A stretch of 64,000 bases of DNA from Paenibacillus aurantius (GCF_032268605.1 NZ_CP130318.1:2824001-2888000); one strand, 5' to 3'. Shown: positions 7,704 to 16,830, counted from the first letter of the stretch. Program-made: numbers and translations. Notes: generated from the sequence alone by a model not told the origin.

Positions 7704-8930
7704 ATGAGTAAAGTTTATATAGACACATCCACCCCGGTCGGGGATACCCAATCCCGGACCGGTACGCTGGCACTGATTGCCCTGGCGGTCAGCGCCTTCG
7801 GCATCGGCACGACGGAGTTCGTTCCGGTCGGGCTGCTGGCCGCCATCGCCCAAGACTTGAACATGGGGATCGTATGGGCCGGGCTGCTTATTTCCGGGTA
7901 TGCCGCCGGAGTGGCGGTGGGTGCTCCCATCCTGACCGCTCTTGCCGGAAGGCTGAACCGGAAGACTCTTTTATTGTGGCTGATGGTGGTCTTTATTATC
8001 GGGAACAGCTCCGCCGCTCTCTCGAGCTCCTTCCCTTTGCTGCTAATCTCCCGTTTTATTACGGCGTTTTCGCACGGAGTTTTTTTCTCGATCGGCTCTA
8101 CGATAGCGGTCCAGCTTGTCCCGGAGCATCGGAAAGCAAGCGCCATCGCGCTTATGTTCACGGGGCTGACCATTGCAACGGTAACCGGTGTGCCCCTCGG
8201 CACGTTTATCGGACAGACCTTTGGCTGGCGCGCCACCTTCTGGGGAGTAGCGCTTCTCGGCGTCGTCTCTATGGCGGCTATCGCCTGGCTGGTTCCGGGT
8301 AACCTGCGAAAGCCGGAGCCTTCCCGGCTTTCGTCGATGCTCCCGCTTCTGACGCATCCGAAGCTGCTTCGTGCTCTGCTGATCACGGCCTTAGGGTATG
8401 GAGGAACCTTTGTTGCCTTCACGTATCTGACTCCGATTCTGCAGGAAACCATGGGTCTCGGAGAAGGGATGGTCAGCCTGGTCCTGCTCGCTTATGGCGT
8501 GGCTGTCGCCATCGGCAATTCCATTGGAGGACGTTGGGCGAATCGTCATCCGGCGAGAGCGCTGTTTAAGATGTTCCTCCTCCAGGCAGCCGTTCTGGTT
8601 CTGCTCAGCATCCTGCTGCCTCATCCTGCTTCAGGACTCGTCGGAGTCTTCCTCATGGGACTGCTGGCGTTCATGAACGTGCCGGGGCTTCAGCTGTATA
8701 TGGTCCAACTGGCGGAGAAATATGCCCCATCGGCTGTGGATGTAGCTTCCGCTCTGAACATAGCCGCCTTTAACATCGGCATTGCCGCCGGTTCGTTGAT
8801 CGGAGGCTGGGTCGTCGATTCCATCGGACTCGTTCACACTCCTTGGGTCGGGGCTTTGATGGTAGGGGGAGCCATCGCGTTGACGGGCTATTCGCTTAGG
8901 CAGGATCGGAAAGAGACAGGGCAGGGCTAA
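7704..8930 (+). CDS. MFS drug/nucleoside-type exporter (DHA1/AraJ-like)
   Basis: A 408-residue, 12-segment major facilitator protein. GIGTTEFVPVGLLAAIAQDL and SGYAAGVAVGAPI at the N-terminus are typical of the YdhP/NepI/AraJ group of proton-driven exporters. Two adjacent ATGs exist (7701 and 7704); AGGAGG at 7692-7697 favours ATG 7704 (MSKVYIDTS). The group exports purine ribonucleosides, arabinose polymers or drugs; specificity cannot be read here. It is divergent from an HxlR regulator across a repeated operator, the usual arrangement of a substrate-induced efflux gene. Confidence 0.9.
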   Translation: MSKVYIDTSTPVGDTQSRTGTLALIALAVSAFGIGTTEFVPVGLLAAIAQDLNMGIVWAGLLISGYAAGVAVGAPILTALAGRLNRKTLLLWLMVVFIIGNSSAALSSSFPLLLISRFITAFSHGVFFSIGSTIAVQLVPEHRKASAIALMFTGLTIATVTGVPLGTFIGQTFGWRATFWGVALLGVVSMAAIAWLVPGNLRKPEPSRLSSMLPLLTHPKLLRALLITALGYGGTFVAFTYLTPILQETMGLGEGMVSLVLLAYGVAVAIGNSIGGRWANRHPARALFKMFLLQAAVLVLLSILLPHPASGLVGVFLMGLLAFMNVPGLQLYMVQLAEKYAPSAVDVASALNIAAFNIGIAAGSLIGGWVVDSIGLVHTPWVGALMVGGAIALTGYSLRQDRKETGQG

Positions 8931-8952
8931 GCCATATAGACATATAGAATAG

Positions 8953-8990
8953 AAGAAAGAGCCAGGAAATTCTCTTCCAGGCTCTTTCTT
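8953..8990. terminator. Bidirectional terminator between MFS gene and the Ig/GH25 operon
   Basis: AAGAAAGAGCC pairs with GGCTCTTTCTT between the convergent genes, with T-rich ends on both strands. Confidence 0.8.
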
Positions 8991-9013
8991 CGTTAGCTGT
9001 CATCCTCATCCGA

Positions 9014-9745
9014 TTAATCAAACCGCTTGATTCGTGCGGCCTGTAGCACAAGCCCCTGCATCCGGCGGACGTGATCATCCGCGCGGCTTCGCGTACGCTG
9101 AATCCGCGTGCCCAAGTCCAGTTGAATAAACTGGACTTTCTTCTTGTACGTCTCGATCAGGAGGCGGTCGATCGCTCCCTGTGCCTCCATGGCGGAAAGC
9201 TTCTCCAGCAGCTCACGCGTCTTCTCTTTACCGTCGGCTTCCATGCGCCGTCCGGTTTCGGCGGCGGCGGATGCTCCGTTAAGGCCTTGCTGGGTTATAT
9301 TCTGGTACGTATCCAGCAGATCGTTGTACTGTTTCTTGAGAATAGGATTCTGCTTGATCGCCGGGGCGAGAAGAATGAGGCCCATCTTGTTCATGTCTTC
9401 GAACGGACTATCCGGAATTTCCTCCAGGGTACGGAACAGGTCTTCCGTCTCCAACACATAGTCGTCGAGATTCTTCTTAATGGCTTCCACGGGCTGGTCG
9501 ACCGGCTTCATGTTCTCGACGGCGGCCAGGACGGTCAGCAGATATTGAAAATGAATTTTATGATACTCCAGAATTTTGCCCCCCACCTTGGGCAGCAGCT
9601 TCTGCAAGAGCTTGAACAGCAGCTTATACCGCTTCTCCAGCACCTTGTAATCGATAGAGGCTTTGTCGCTGTTCTTCAGCGCATCCTCACTTAATACCCG
9701 TGTCGAATGACGGTCACCCAACGTAATTTCCAGATCCGTATCCAT
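9014..9745 (-). CDS. Predicted helical protein of unknown function, third gene of the GH25/Ig operon
   Basis: A 243-residue protein, not recognised. It lacks a signal peptide, membrane segment and Cys. Composition and periodicity (Leu, Lys and Glu-rich; stretches such as YKLLFKLLQKLL and EKTRELLEKLSAMEAQ) predict long amphipathic helices or coiled coils, especially residues 35-110 and 150-215. The N-terminus MDTDLEITLGDRHSTR is probably unstructured. ATG 9745 follows AAAGGAG at 6-base spacing, and only 23 bases separate it from the Ig-repeat gene upstream, so it is co-transcribed with it. The C-terminal region of that neighbour is also helical and charged, which suggests the two may interact; this is inference. 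Confidence 0.7.
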   Translation of the reverse strand: MDTDLEITLGDRHSTRVLSEDALKNSDKASIDYKVLEKRYKLLFKLLQKLLPKVGGKILEYHKIHFQYLLTVLAAVENMKPVDQPVEAIKKNLDDYVLETEDLFRTLEEIPDSPFEDMNKMGLILLAPAIKQNPILKKQYNDLLDTYQNITQQGLNGASAAAETGRRMEADGKEKTRELLEKLSAMEAQGAIDRLLIETYKKKVQFIQLDLGTRIQRTRSRADDHVRRMQGLVLQAARIKRFD

Positions 9746-9768
9746 GCCGTTCTCCTTTCATCAGCCGG

Positions 9769-12393
9769 TTAAGCGAAGGTACCGACAGGCTGGGAAGCCG
9801 GCTGGGATTCTTCTTTGGTTTCGGGCGCTTTGGGCGGCGGATTCAGGATGCCATACAGCTGAGCTGCCGTTTCGTCGCGGTTCTCCAGAATCTTCAGGGC
9901 ATAACGTTTCATCTTCATTTCGGCTTCCAGCAGCTCGTTGCGAAGCTCTTTTTCCCGTACCGTTTCGGTCTGGAGGTCGCGGGAGTAATTGTCCAGTGCC
10001 TCGCCTTGGCCGAGCAGGGCTTCGACGATAATTCCTTCGGTCCGAAGCACGTGGCGGTTAGCCGCCAAAATAATGCCTGGCACCTCGATATGCGTCCCCG
10101 ATGCTGCGTCAGTGTAAGAGGAGGTATAATCCTTTTTCACCCGGAGGTAGTGAGAAAGGGGGATGATGTTGCCGTCGTTGTCCAGGAACGGCTCCTCTTC
10201 GACAAAGCGGTGATGGCGGTCCTGGTAATCAAAAATATTCGTCAGCTGGTGAATGATGGCATTTCTCACCTCGGTCCGCTTATCGGGTACAATCGTTTCG
10301 GCGATGAGGGAGTCAAGCTGTGGAAGGGTCACCTCCTGATAGGTGCGCTTCTCCACATTGTTGACCATGTCGATTTTGTAGAAGCCGATGCGTACATCTA
10401 CGAGGTGAAGCAGCGTAATGAATTCCTGGTTCATTTGACGGAATACGAAGTTAAGGGTACGGCTAACGTTGATGTTCTCGATATCCCGGACGATGGACAC
10501 TTCATCGGAAGAAGTGGTTTTGACCTCATATGACGTGTTGACCTGGACATCGCGCCGGGCGGAAGCTTTGGCGACATGCTTCTGGGTACTGCCGGCAATG
10601 TTCTTCGCGAACTGCTCGCGGGCCGCATTGGTGCCGCCACTGGCACTTGCGGAGATCGACGCGCTGCCCCAGCCCCAGCTCGCTCCGGCCTCGGCGCTTA
10701 CTTTATAGTCGAAGCTTTCCTGGTATTTCTTCTGGTCGGTCTGCTCGCGTCCCATCGATTGCTCGAACTCATCCGCAATTTCATCGGTGACGGAGTCGAG
10801 GATGGTGGAGGCGCTTTTGGCCGTCGTTTCATTCTGCGTATACGTTTTGACGCTGATCTTCGTTTTCTCGCCGGGCAGGAGGGAGAACGTCTTGAGGGTG
10901 CGTCCGGCCCCATAGTTTCCAAGATAGGAGGAGAGACGATACGATTCGACGAGAATGATACGCTTCAGCCGTGAATTGACCTCCGGCAGGATGGTGACCT
11001 GGACGGCCACGGTTGTCTCGGAATAATTTTTGGCCGGATCGGTGCAGCGTGCGGTAAGGATATGGATGCCCGGCTCCGTTACCTTGAACGTCGCTTTCCA
11101 CTGCGACCAGTCACCGGGAGCTTTCTCCGCTGCGCGCACATAGACGGGATTCTGGTTAAGGGAAACTTCCACGAGGGAGATCCCGCCGGCATCCTGCGCG
11201 GTTCCGGTTACTTCGATGATGGCGCCTTGAGAGAAGGTGCCCGCGATTTGTTGGTTGGCCGTCGGAGACACAATGGTTACCTTGGGCGGAGAGGTATCCA
11301 CGCCGACCGTCAGGCTTGCCGTAGCTTTATTGCCGCTCACATCGGTGCAAGTCGCGACGATGGAATGGTTTCCGGGGGCGAGAGTAAGCCCCTTCTTCCA
11401 ATTGGCCCAACCGTTCAGGCTCTCGGCTTGAACGAGGGGACCGCCGTCAACGGAAAGCTCTACGCGGGAGACGCCTTTATTGTCCGAGGCCGTCCCTTCC
11501 ACCACAATCGAACCGCTGGAATAAATCTGACCCGGGGATGGGGTCGTGATTTTGACGACTGGAAGCGTCACATCTGGTGCCGGCGCGATCGTGACGGTAA
11601 CGGTAATTTTGCGCAGGCTGGTCATTCCCGTCGAATGGTAGGCTTTGGCCGTGATATCGAGCGTACCCGGTGTGGTGACGGTTACGCCGGGAAGCACCCA
11701 AGAGCTTCCGGACAGGTTCGCGGTCTGGGCCGTACGGGTACCGACGGTCACAAGTACCTTGGTGATGCTGCCTCCTCCGTAATCGACGGTCGCGCTTCCC
11801 CTGACATCGAAGACAGCTCCGGTGTAGACTCCGTTGATCGTGGAGTTAGGGGCGGGGGAGGTAATGTCGCATGAAATTTCGACAGGGTCCGGCTCGGGAT
11901 CGGGATCGTTATCATCGTCGATCGGAAGCATCCCGACGATCCCACCGTCATCCGCCTTGAGCAGCGAGGACCGTCCGCTTGCCGCGTAAGGAGCGGAAGC
12001 AAGCACGGGAGCATCGACCCCCTCGGCATCAATGTAATTGTAGGTAAGCGCCCCGGTCATGGAACGGTACAGGTTCAGCTTCTTGCCCTGCTCCGCCATC
12101 TGCGCCACTTCTTCAGGCGTCAGGCTGGCCAGCTTAGGGCTGAGCCGGTCGGCGCCGGAGGCAGCCAGTACGTTGTAGGGCTCAGTGGGCAAGGCAGCCG
12201 CACGGCTCTCCGGGCTTGCGGCAAGTCCGTTAATGGTAACCTCCGGCTTGCTCGGGATAAAATAACTGTCCGGCAGCTGAAGATCAATAAAGTTACGTCC
12301 GCTGTATGTAGTGGGCTCCGGTACGTTGTAGCTGAGGACGGATGCTTCTCCTCCGGGTTGAAGCTTGATCATGGGTTCCAGGTGATTTGCCAT
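9769..12393 (-). CDS. Large Ig-repeat protein without signal peptide
   Basis: An 874-residue protein with a mosaic layout. Residues ~1-160 are an unrecognised leader; ~165-172 is an acidic Pro linker (DPDPEPDP). Residues ~173-465 hold three bacterial Ig-like domains; the second and third share ISVTGTA/VVEGTASD-type strands and a Gly-Gly hairpin. Residues ~470-874 are a conserved-looking helical region with a Gly/Ala/Ser-rich patch ([18 protein letters not shown], ~600) and a charged C-terminal helix, ending in a Pro/Glu/Gln tail. No signal peptide, transmembrane segment, sortase motif or SLH domain is visible, unusual for an Ig-repeat protein. It is the middle gene of a minus-strand operon with a GH25 lysozyme upstream and a helical protein downstream. 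ATG 12393 has AAAGGAGA upstream. Function unknown. Confidence 0.75.
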   Translation of the reverse strand: MANHLEPMIKLQPGGEASVLSYNVPEPTTYSGRNFIDLQLPDSYFIPSKPEVTINGLAASPESRAAALPTEPYNVLAASGADRLSPKLASLTPEEVAQMAEQGKKLNLYRSMTGALTYNYIDAEGVDAPVLASAPYAASGRSSLLKADDGGIVGMLPIDDDNDPDPEPDPVEISCDITSPAPNSTINGVYTGAVFDVRGSATVDYGGGSITKVLVTVGTRTAQTANLSGSSWVLPGVTVTTPGTLDITAKAYHSTGMTSLRKITVTVTIAPAPDVTLPVVKITTPSPGQIYSSGSIVVEGTASDNKGVSRVELSVDGGPLVQAESLNGWANWKKGLTLAPGNHSIVATCTDVSGNKATASLTVGVDTSPPKVTIVSPTANQQIAGTFSQGAIIEVTGTAQDAGGISLVEVSLNQNPVYVRAAEKAPGDWSQWKATFKVTEPGIHILTARCTDPAKNYSETTVAVQVTILPEVNSRLKRIILVESYRLSSYLGNYGAGRTLKTFSLLPGEKTKISVKTYTQNETTAKSASTILDSVTDEIADEFEQSMGREQTDQKKYQESFDYKVSAEAGASWGWGSASISASASGGTNAAREQFAKNIAGSTQKHVAKASARRDVQVNTSYEVKTTSSDEVSIVRDIENINVSRTLNFVFRQMNQEFITLLHLVDVRIGFYKIDMVNNVEKRTYQEVTLPQLDSLIAETIVPDKRTEVRNAIIHQLTNIFDYQDRHHRFVEEEPFLDNDGNIIPLSHYLRVKKDYTSSYTDAASGTHIEVPGIILAANRHVLRTEGIIVEALLGQGEALDNYSRDLQTETVREKELRNELLEAEMKMKRYALKILENRDETAAQLYGILNPPPKAPETKEESQPASQPVGTFA

Positions 12394-12485
12394 CGTTAAT
12401 CTTCTCCTTTAATTTTCTAATATGGGGAGGGCGCTCCAAGCTTCCGTAATGGGCAACCCGTATGGATGGTGTTTCGTTTCTAGTG

Positions 12486-13256
12486 TTAAGCAACAGGCTG
12501 GCCCGAGGCCAGTCGAAGTTCGTCGGCAAGCCGGTGGATTTCATCCCTCGCCTCCGGGTAATCCTGAATCATGCTCCAAGAGGCCTGCAGGAGTTGGATG
12601 ATCTTGTTCGCGTCTTCCTCTTTTAATTTGTAGCCCGTCAAGTCGGCCACCGTCCCTTCATAGACATTGAGATCGACCGGTCCCGAGATACCGGGTACCG
12701 TTCCTTTGTCACTGTGCTGCCAGAAGCTCCATCGTGTCCAGCCCCGGCAGTCGGGGGGACACGAATCGTTGTAATAGGCGAACCACAGGGGAAAGTCAGC
12801 GAGCGTGTCATCCAGTGCCGTCCTGGCAAAATGCAGGTACGTGTACAGCAAGGGAGTTTTGCCTAAAGCGGCTTGCACCCGCTCCAGCCAGATCCGGCAC
12901 AGGAGCGACAGCTGCGCGGGCTTGAGCCCTCCGTCGTTGGTCTCCACGTCGAGTACGGGAGGCAGGGTGAAGCGTTCCGGTCCCGCCTCTTCCAGGGTGC
13001 GGACAAAATGGTCCGCCTCCCGCGCCGCCTCCTCCGGACTCTTGGCCCGCATAAAATGGTAAGCTCCGATGGCGATACCCACTGCTGCGGCTTCGGCTGC
13101 ATTGCGGGCAAAGCGGGGATCCTTGAAGGTGGAGCCTTCCGTTGCCTTCATAAAGGCGAAGGAGATTCCGGAAGACTGAACCTTCGGCCAGTCAATCCGG
13201 CCTTGGTGATGCGAAACGTCGATGCCCCGTGCCATTACTTCTGTTCGGTTCTGCAT
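12486..13256 (-). CDS. GH25 lysozyme (endolysin-like), first gene of the GH25/Ig operon
   Basis: A 256-residue muramidase of glycoside hydrolase family 25, which cuts MurNAc-GlcNAc bonds in peptidoglycan. ARGIDVSHHQGRIDW opens the barrel, IGAYHFMRA follows, and PVLDVETNDG carries the catalytic Asp/Glu pair (~110). The barrel ends near residue 200; the last ~50 residues are a helical extension (KEEDANKIIQLLQ ... EIHRLADELR) like tails seen on Paenibacillus phage endolysins. There is no signal peptide, so export would need a holin, cell lysis or another route, and no holin is adjacent. ATG 13256 lies 9 bases after AAAGGAG. 92 bases separate it from the Ig-repeat gene. Confidence 0.88.
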   Translation of the reverse strand: MQNRTEVMARGIDVSHHQGRIDWPKVQSSGISFAFMKATEGSTFKDPRFARNAAEAAAVGIAIGAYHFMRAKSPEEAAREADHFVRTLEEAGPERFTLPPVLDVETNDGGLKPAQLSLLCRIWLERVQAALGKTPLLYTYLHFARTALDDTLADFPLWFAYYNDSCPPDCRGWTRWSFWQHSDKGTVPGISGPVDLNVYEGTVADLTGYKLKEEDANKIIQLLQASWSMIQDYPEARDEIHRLADELRLASGQPVA

Positions 13257-13497
13257 TGAGCTTTACTCCTTTCTAGTTAGGTTGTTGGGGAGCGGCGCCG
13301 GCTTCCCTTCTCGCCGTCCCGCTTACAAATGTTATTCTACTGGGATTGCCATATTATGGCATAGTACTAACTTTTTCTAGTACCTGCCGGTCACCCGGCC
13401 TTGAAGCGGCATCGAAACAAGGTGGACCAGATCCGGTCCGCCATCCGGAATTGGCGAGAGGATAATAAAGATCTGACCAAGTCAGCTCAGGCAAACA

Positions 13498-13540
13498 AAA
13501 AGACGACCTTTTCTCCTTAAGAAAGAGAAGGGTCGTCTTT
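13498..13540. terminator. Terminator downstream of xylA
   Basis: AAAGACGACC at 13498 pairs with GGTCGTCTTT ending at 13540, with A/T runs on both sides. On the minus strand it ends the xylA transcript. The 373-base gap 13257-13629 holds otherwise only the GH25 promoter region and no convincing gene. Confidence 0.8.
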
Positions 13541-13629
13541 GCTTGGTTGTACAGCCAGTATAAAATAGCCCCGCCGGAATCCCAGGGGAGACCGGCAGGG
13601 CGCAAACTTACTTTCGTGGAGGGAAGCTA

Positions 13630-14946
13630 TTAGACGTTAAGAATGTATTGGTTTACCACACTCTTAATCAATTCCAGACGGCCCGATGCATTCTCAATCG
13701 GATTGTTCTGAAGGGCATAAGTCTCCAAGGATTTAAAGTCGGCTTTACCGCTTACAATATCGGCTCCGATTCCCGTCTTGAAGGAGGCATAGCGGTCTTC
13801 CACCACTTTATCCAGAACCCGGTCCTCGATCAGCTTGGCGGCTACCTGCAGGCCGCGGGCGAAGGCGTCGATTCCGGCGATATGAGCATAAACCACATCA
13901 ATGGCTTCGAATGAACCGCGGCGTACCTTGGCATCGAAGTTGACGCCGCCGCGTCCGATTCCGCCCTCGTTGTTCAAGATTTCGTACATGGCAAGCGTGG
14001 TTCCGTACAGGTCGGTCGGGAACTCATCCGTATCCCAGCCGAGGAGCATATCCCCCTGGTTCGCATCGATGGAACCGAGCGCTCCGTTGATCCGGGCCAC
14101 CCGCAGCTCGTGCTCGAACGTATGACCAGCCAGAGTGGCGTGGTTCGCTTCCAGGTTCAGCTTAAAATCCTTCATCAGGTCGTATTTCTGCAGGAAAGAA
14201 AGGGACGTGGCCGCATCGAAATCGTACTGGTGCTTCGTCGGCTCCTTCGGCTTAGGCTCGATCAGGAACTGGCCGTCGAAGCCGATTTCCTTCGCGTAAT
14301 CCACCGCCATGTGAAGGAAGCGGGCGAGATTGTCGAGCTCCAGCCCGAGATCAGTGTTAAGCAGCGTCTCATACCCTTCGCGTCCGCCCCAGAAAACGTA
14401 GTTCTCGGCGCCGAGCTCTTTGCCGTGCTCCAACGCTTTCTTGACTTGAGCGGCGGCATAAGCATACACGTCCGCATTGCTCGTCGTCGCCGCCCCATGA
14501 ACGAAACGGGCGTTCGAGAACATGTTGGCCGTGTTCCACAGCAGCTTCTTGCCGTGCGCCTTCATGTTGTCCTTCAAGAGGGCCACGATCTCGTCGAGAT
14601 TCTTGTTGGTTTCCTGAAGCGTATCGCCTTCCGGCACGATGTCGCGGTCATGGAAGCAGTAATAATCGACGCCGAGGATGTTCAGCAGCTCGAAGCAGGC
14701 CTCCACGCGGGCTTTGGCCAAATCCATGCCCGAAAAGCGGTCCCAGCCGCGGATGGCCGTACCGCCGCCGAACGGGTCGGAGCCGTTAGCGGTGAAGGAG
14801 TGCCAGTAAGCGACGCTGAAGCGGAGATGCTCGCGCATCGTCCGGCCCATAATGACTTCATCCGGATTGTAGAATTTAAAGGCGAGCGGGTTGGTGGATT
14901 GTCTTCCTTCGAATTTGATGGGGTTCACATTGCCGAAATAACTCAT
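13630..14946 (-). CDS. xylA: Xylose isomerase
   Basis: A 438-residue class II xylose isomerase converting D-xylose to D-xylulose in the cytoplasm with two divalent metals. Diagnostic stretches are [11 protein letters not shown]-type residues near 40 (here [15 protein letters not shown]), YYCFHDRDI (catalytic His, ~100), [10 protein letters not shown] (~185), [16 protein letters not shown] (metal-binding Glu and substrate Lys, ~230) and [12 protein letters not shown] (~340). The frame is open 40 codons upstream, but GGAGGG 8 bases before ATG 14946 fixes the start. The gene stands alone: no xylulokinase or xylose transporter is in the window. Upstream lie an XylR-like operator and a cre-like site, so induction by xylose and CcpA repression are likely. 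Confidence 0.97.
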   Translation of the reverse strand: MSYFGNVNPIKFEGRQSTNPLAFKFYNPDEVIMGRTMREHLRFSVAYWHSFTANGSDPFGGGTAIRGWDRFSGMDLAKARVEACFELLNILGVDYYCFHDRDIVPEGDTLQETNKNLDEIVALLKDNMKAHGKKLLWNTANMFSNARFVHGAATTSNADVYAYAAAQVKKALEHGKELGAENYVFWGGREGYETLLNTDLGLELDNLARFLHMAVDYAKEIGFDGQFLIEPKPKEPTKHQYDFDAATSLSFLQKYDLMKDFKLNLEANHATLAGHTFEHELRVARINGALGSIDANQGDMLLGWDTDEFPTDLYGTTLAMYEILNNEGGIGRGGVNFDAKVRRGSFEAIDVVYAHIAGIDAFARGLQVAAKLIEDRVLDKVVEDRYASFKTGIGADIVSGKADFKSLETYALQNNPIENASGRLELIKSVVNQYILNV

Positions 14947-15006
14947 GGTACATTCCCTCCGGTTATAAAGGATATTGGCTTGATAGGATGTTGGTCGAAT
15001 CGGGAT

Positions 15007-15020
15007 GCATAACGCTTTCA
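15007..15020 (-). promoter_or_regulatory. Candidate cre (CcpA) site upstream of xylA
   Basis: Read on the minus strand, TGAAAGCGTTATGC matches TGWAANCGNTNWCA at 12 of 14 positions. It lies about 61 bases upstream of the xylA start. Confidence 0.45.
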
Positions 15021-15044
15021 TTCTCATCATAGCATCGCTTACGC

Positions 15045-15069
15045 ACTTTGTAAATTCGTTAAACAAAGT
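15045..15069 (-). promoter_or_regulatory. XylR-like operator upstream of xylA
   Basis: A 25-bp dyad with arms ACTTTGT and ACAAAGT separated by 11 bases. Read toward xylA it gives ACTTTGTTTAAC and so on, close in size and sequence to Bacillus xylO (arms with TTTGTTT/AACAAA). Its place about 100 bp upstream of xylA supports XylR control; no xylR gene is in the window. Confidence 0.65.
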
Positions 15070-15158
15070 TTTTCGGTGATTCCCTGCGGCCAGGTTTCTG
15101 TTTCAAAGCCCGTCCTTTGACGGTATAAAGGAGTAGACCCAAGAAAGAGGTGAATGTC

Positions 15159-15383
15159 ATGGATCCGTTCGAGAAAAGCAGGGATACGTTAGACCAGGCC
15201 GGTAAGCGGGATAACCCCGAACAGTTTCCAACCGAAAAGGAAAGCCTCCTGGATCAATTCAAAAGCGAGCAGAACGTCGATTCCATTCCATTGGAAGATT
15301 TAAATATGGAGCAGAAAGAGGAGAAGCAGAACACCAAGACTAAGAATAACTCCTCAAGCGAGCAGAAGTATAAGAAAGGCTAG
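15159..15383 (+). CDS. Small charged hydrophilic hypothetical protein
   Basis: A 74-residue protein of very low hydrophobicity: Lys, Glu, Gln, Asn and Asp make up most of it, with a Lys/Asn/Ser tail. It is predicted disordered, with no Cys and no membrane segment. A GTG at 15150 overlaps the AGAGGTG site; ATG 15159, 6 bases after that site, is the better start (MDPFEKSRD). The family is not recognised. Its own terminator follows, so it is a single-gene unit, divergent from xylA. Small disordered proteins like this are often spore- or stress-linked in Bacillales, but nothing here proves it. Confidence 0.6.
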   Translation: MDPFEKSRDTLDQAGKRDNPEQFPTEKESLLDQFKSEQNVDSIPLEDLNMEQKEEKQNTKTKNNSSSEQKYKKG

Positions 15384-15397
15384 CGCCTTAGTGAGGG

Positions 15398-15423
15398 AGG
15401 CGCCCGGGAACGGGCGTCTTTTT
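15398..15423 (+). terminator. Terminator after the small hydrophilic gene
   Basis: GC-rich stem AGGCGCCCG/CGGGCGTCT with a 4-base loop and five T's. Confidence 0.8.
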
Positions 15424-15661
15424 GCCGCGAAAAAAGGCTGTTCCTGTATGCTTCGGGATTTCCATCTGGAAGCCGGTAAGTCTTTCAGCATGGAAGCGGG
15501 GGGAAACGGGAGAGTCTTGACCTGTTGACCTGGCGGCTATCCAGGCGGGAATTCGCCCTGGGGTCTCCGAGGGGGCCGTTCCGCTGGGAAGGGAAGACGA
15601 GCTGTGCTATACTGTGTGACGAATAGAGTGTATCCAGATAAGGTAAAGGAGCCCGTCCCGC

Positions 15662-16801
15662 TTGAAACCACGAATGGTTCTCATGTTTATCATCTTCATT
15701 TCCGTCTACCTGCTGCTTAATTTCTACATTGGCTGGCACGGGGCTTTTCTGCTCCGCTATTCAGGAGCCGGAGTGCCGCAAGGCGTGTACTGGATCGTTT
15801 TCTTCCTGATCGCCTTCTCGTACCTGATCGGACGTGCGCGTCTGCTGCCCGGACCGGCGGGCCGCTTGTTCAAGGTGATCGGCTCGTACTATTTTGCGGT
15901 ACTTGAGTTCTCGGTCCTGCTGCTTCCGCTGGCAGACCTGGCCGCCTGGCTGCTCCATCTGGGAGGAGTCGAAGCCTCCGTCTATATCCCGGCGATCGGG
16001 TATACGGTTACGGCCGTCATGATCGTCCTTCTTCTGTGGGGCTCTTGGAACGCCTGGTCGCCTGTGGTCCGGACCTACCCGATCGATATCCGCAAGAAAC
16101 CGGGGGCTGCCCGTACCCTCAAAATAGCCGTCGCCTCCGATATCCATCTCGGCAACCTGGTGGGCCGCCGTCATCTTCACCGGCTGGTGCGCCGGATCAA
16201 TGCCATGGAGCCCGATCTCATCCTATTCCCGGGAGACGTCATCGACGATGTCATTGAGCCGTTCATCCGCAACCGGATGGGAGAGGTCATGCAGCAGCTG
16301 AAGTCGAGGCTCGGCATCTACGCCGTCCTGGGCAATCATGAGTATTACGGCGGGCACATCGAGGAATACATCCGTCAGATGGACACCATCGGCGTGCGGG
16401 TGCTGAGGGATGAAACGGTCACCCTGCCCGGGACGCTGGCCATCGCCGGCCGCAAGGACAAAACCTCCGAAGCAGCCGGAGGGGGCGGGCGCATGAGCAC
16501 GGAAGCACTGCTCGCAGACCTGGACAAGACGCTGCCGATTGTCCTGATGGATCATCAGCCGTACGGCTTTCAGCAAGCGGCGGAGGCGGGGGCCGACATT
16601 CTGCTGTCGGGGCATACCCACCGGGGGCAGTTCGCCCCTAATCACTTCATTACCCGCCGGCTGTTCGAGCTGGATTGGGGTTATATGCGCAAGGGAAACC
16701 TTCACGTTGCGGTGTCCTCCGGGTTCGGAACCTGGGGCCCGCCGATCCGGCTCGCAAGCCGGAGTGAAATCATCCAGCTGGTTGTCACCTTCACCGATTG
16801 A
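15662..16801 (+). CDS. Membrane-anchored metallophosphoesterase (YkuE/YaeI type)
   Basis: A 379-residue protein with three to four hydrophobic N-terminal segments (residues 1-140) and a calcineurin-like phosphoesterase domain after them. Metal ligands are visible in order: SDIHLG (~156), FPGDVID (~190), LGNHEYYGG (~222), DHQP (~298) and GHTHRGQ (~317). Relatives act on phosphodiesters or phospholipid-derived head groups at the membrane; the substrate here is unknown. The start is TTG 15662, set by AAAGGAG at 15645-15651; ATG 15674 would lie too far from that site. It is a single gene bounded by terminators. Confidence 0.88.
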   Translation: MKPRMVLMFIIFISVYLLLNFYIGWHGAFLLRYSGAGVPQGVYWIVFFLIAFSYLIGRARLLPGPAGRLFKVIGSYYFAVLEFSVLLLPLADLAAWLLHLGGVEASVYIPAIGYTVTAVMIVLLLWGSWNAWSPVVRTYPIDIRKKPGAARTLKIAVASDIHLGNLVGRRHLHRLVRRINAMEPDLILFPGDVIDDVIEPFIRNRMGEVMQQLKSRLGIYAVLGNHEYYGGHIEEYIRQMDTIGVRVLRDETVTLPGTLAIAGRKDKTSEAAGGGGRMSTEALLADLDKTLPIVLMDHQPYGFQQAAEAGADILLSGHTHRGQFAPNHFITRRLFELDWGYMRKGNLHVAVSSGFGTWGPPIRLASRSEIIQLVVTFTD

Positions 16802-16806
16802 ACCGA

Positions 16807-16830
16807 GAAAGAGCCTCCGGGCTCTTTTTT
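16807..16830 (+). terminator. Terminator after the metallophosphoesterase gene
   Basis: AAAGAGCC/GGGCTCTTT hairpin followed by a run of T's. Confidence 0.85.

Noticed and set aside
9014-13256. Interpretation of the GH25/Ig operon as a prophage remnant
   Set aside because: No terminase, capsid, portal, holin or integrase genes lie nearby, and base composition does not differ from the surroundings, so a phage origin is possible but not supported.
13354-13605. 83-codon minus-strand frame between xylA and GH25
   Set aside because: It spans the xylA terminator hairpin, has no ribosome site and no protein-like composition.
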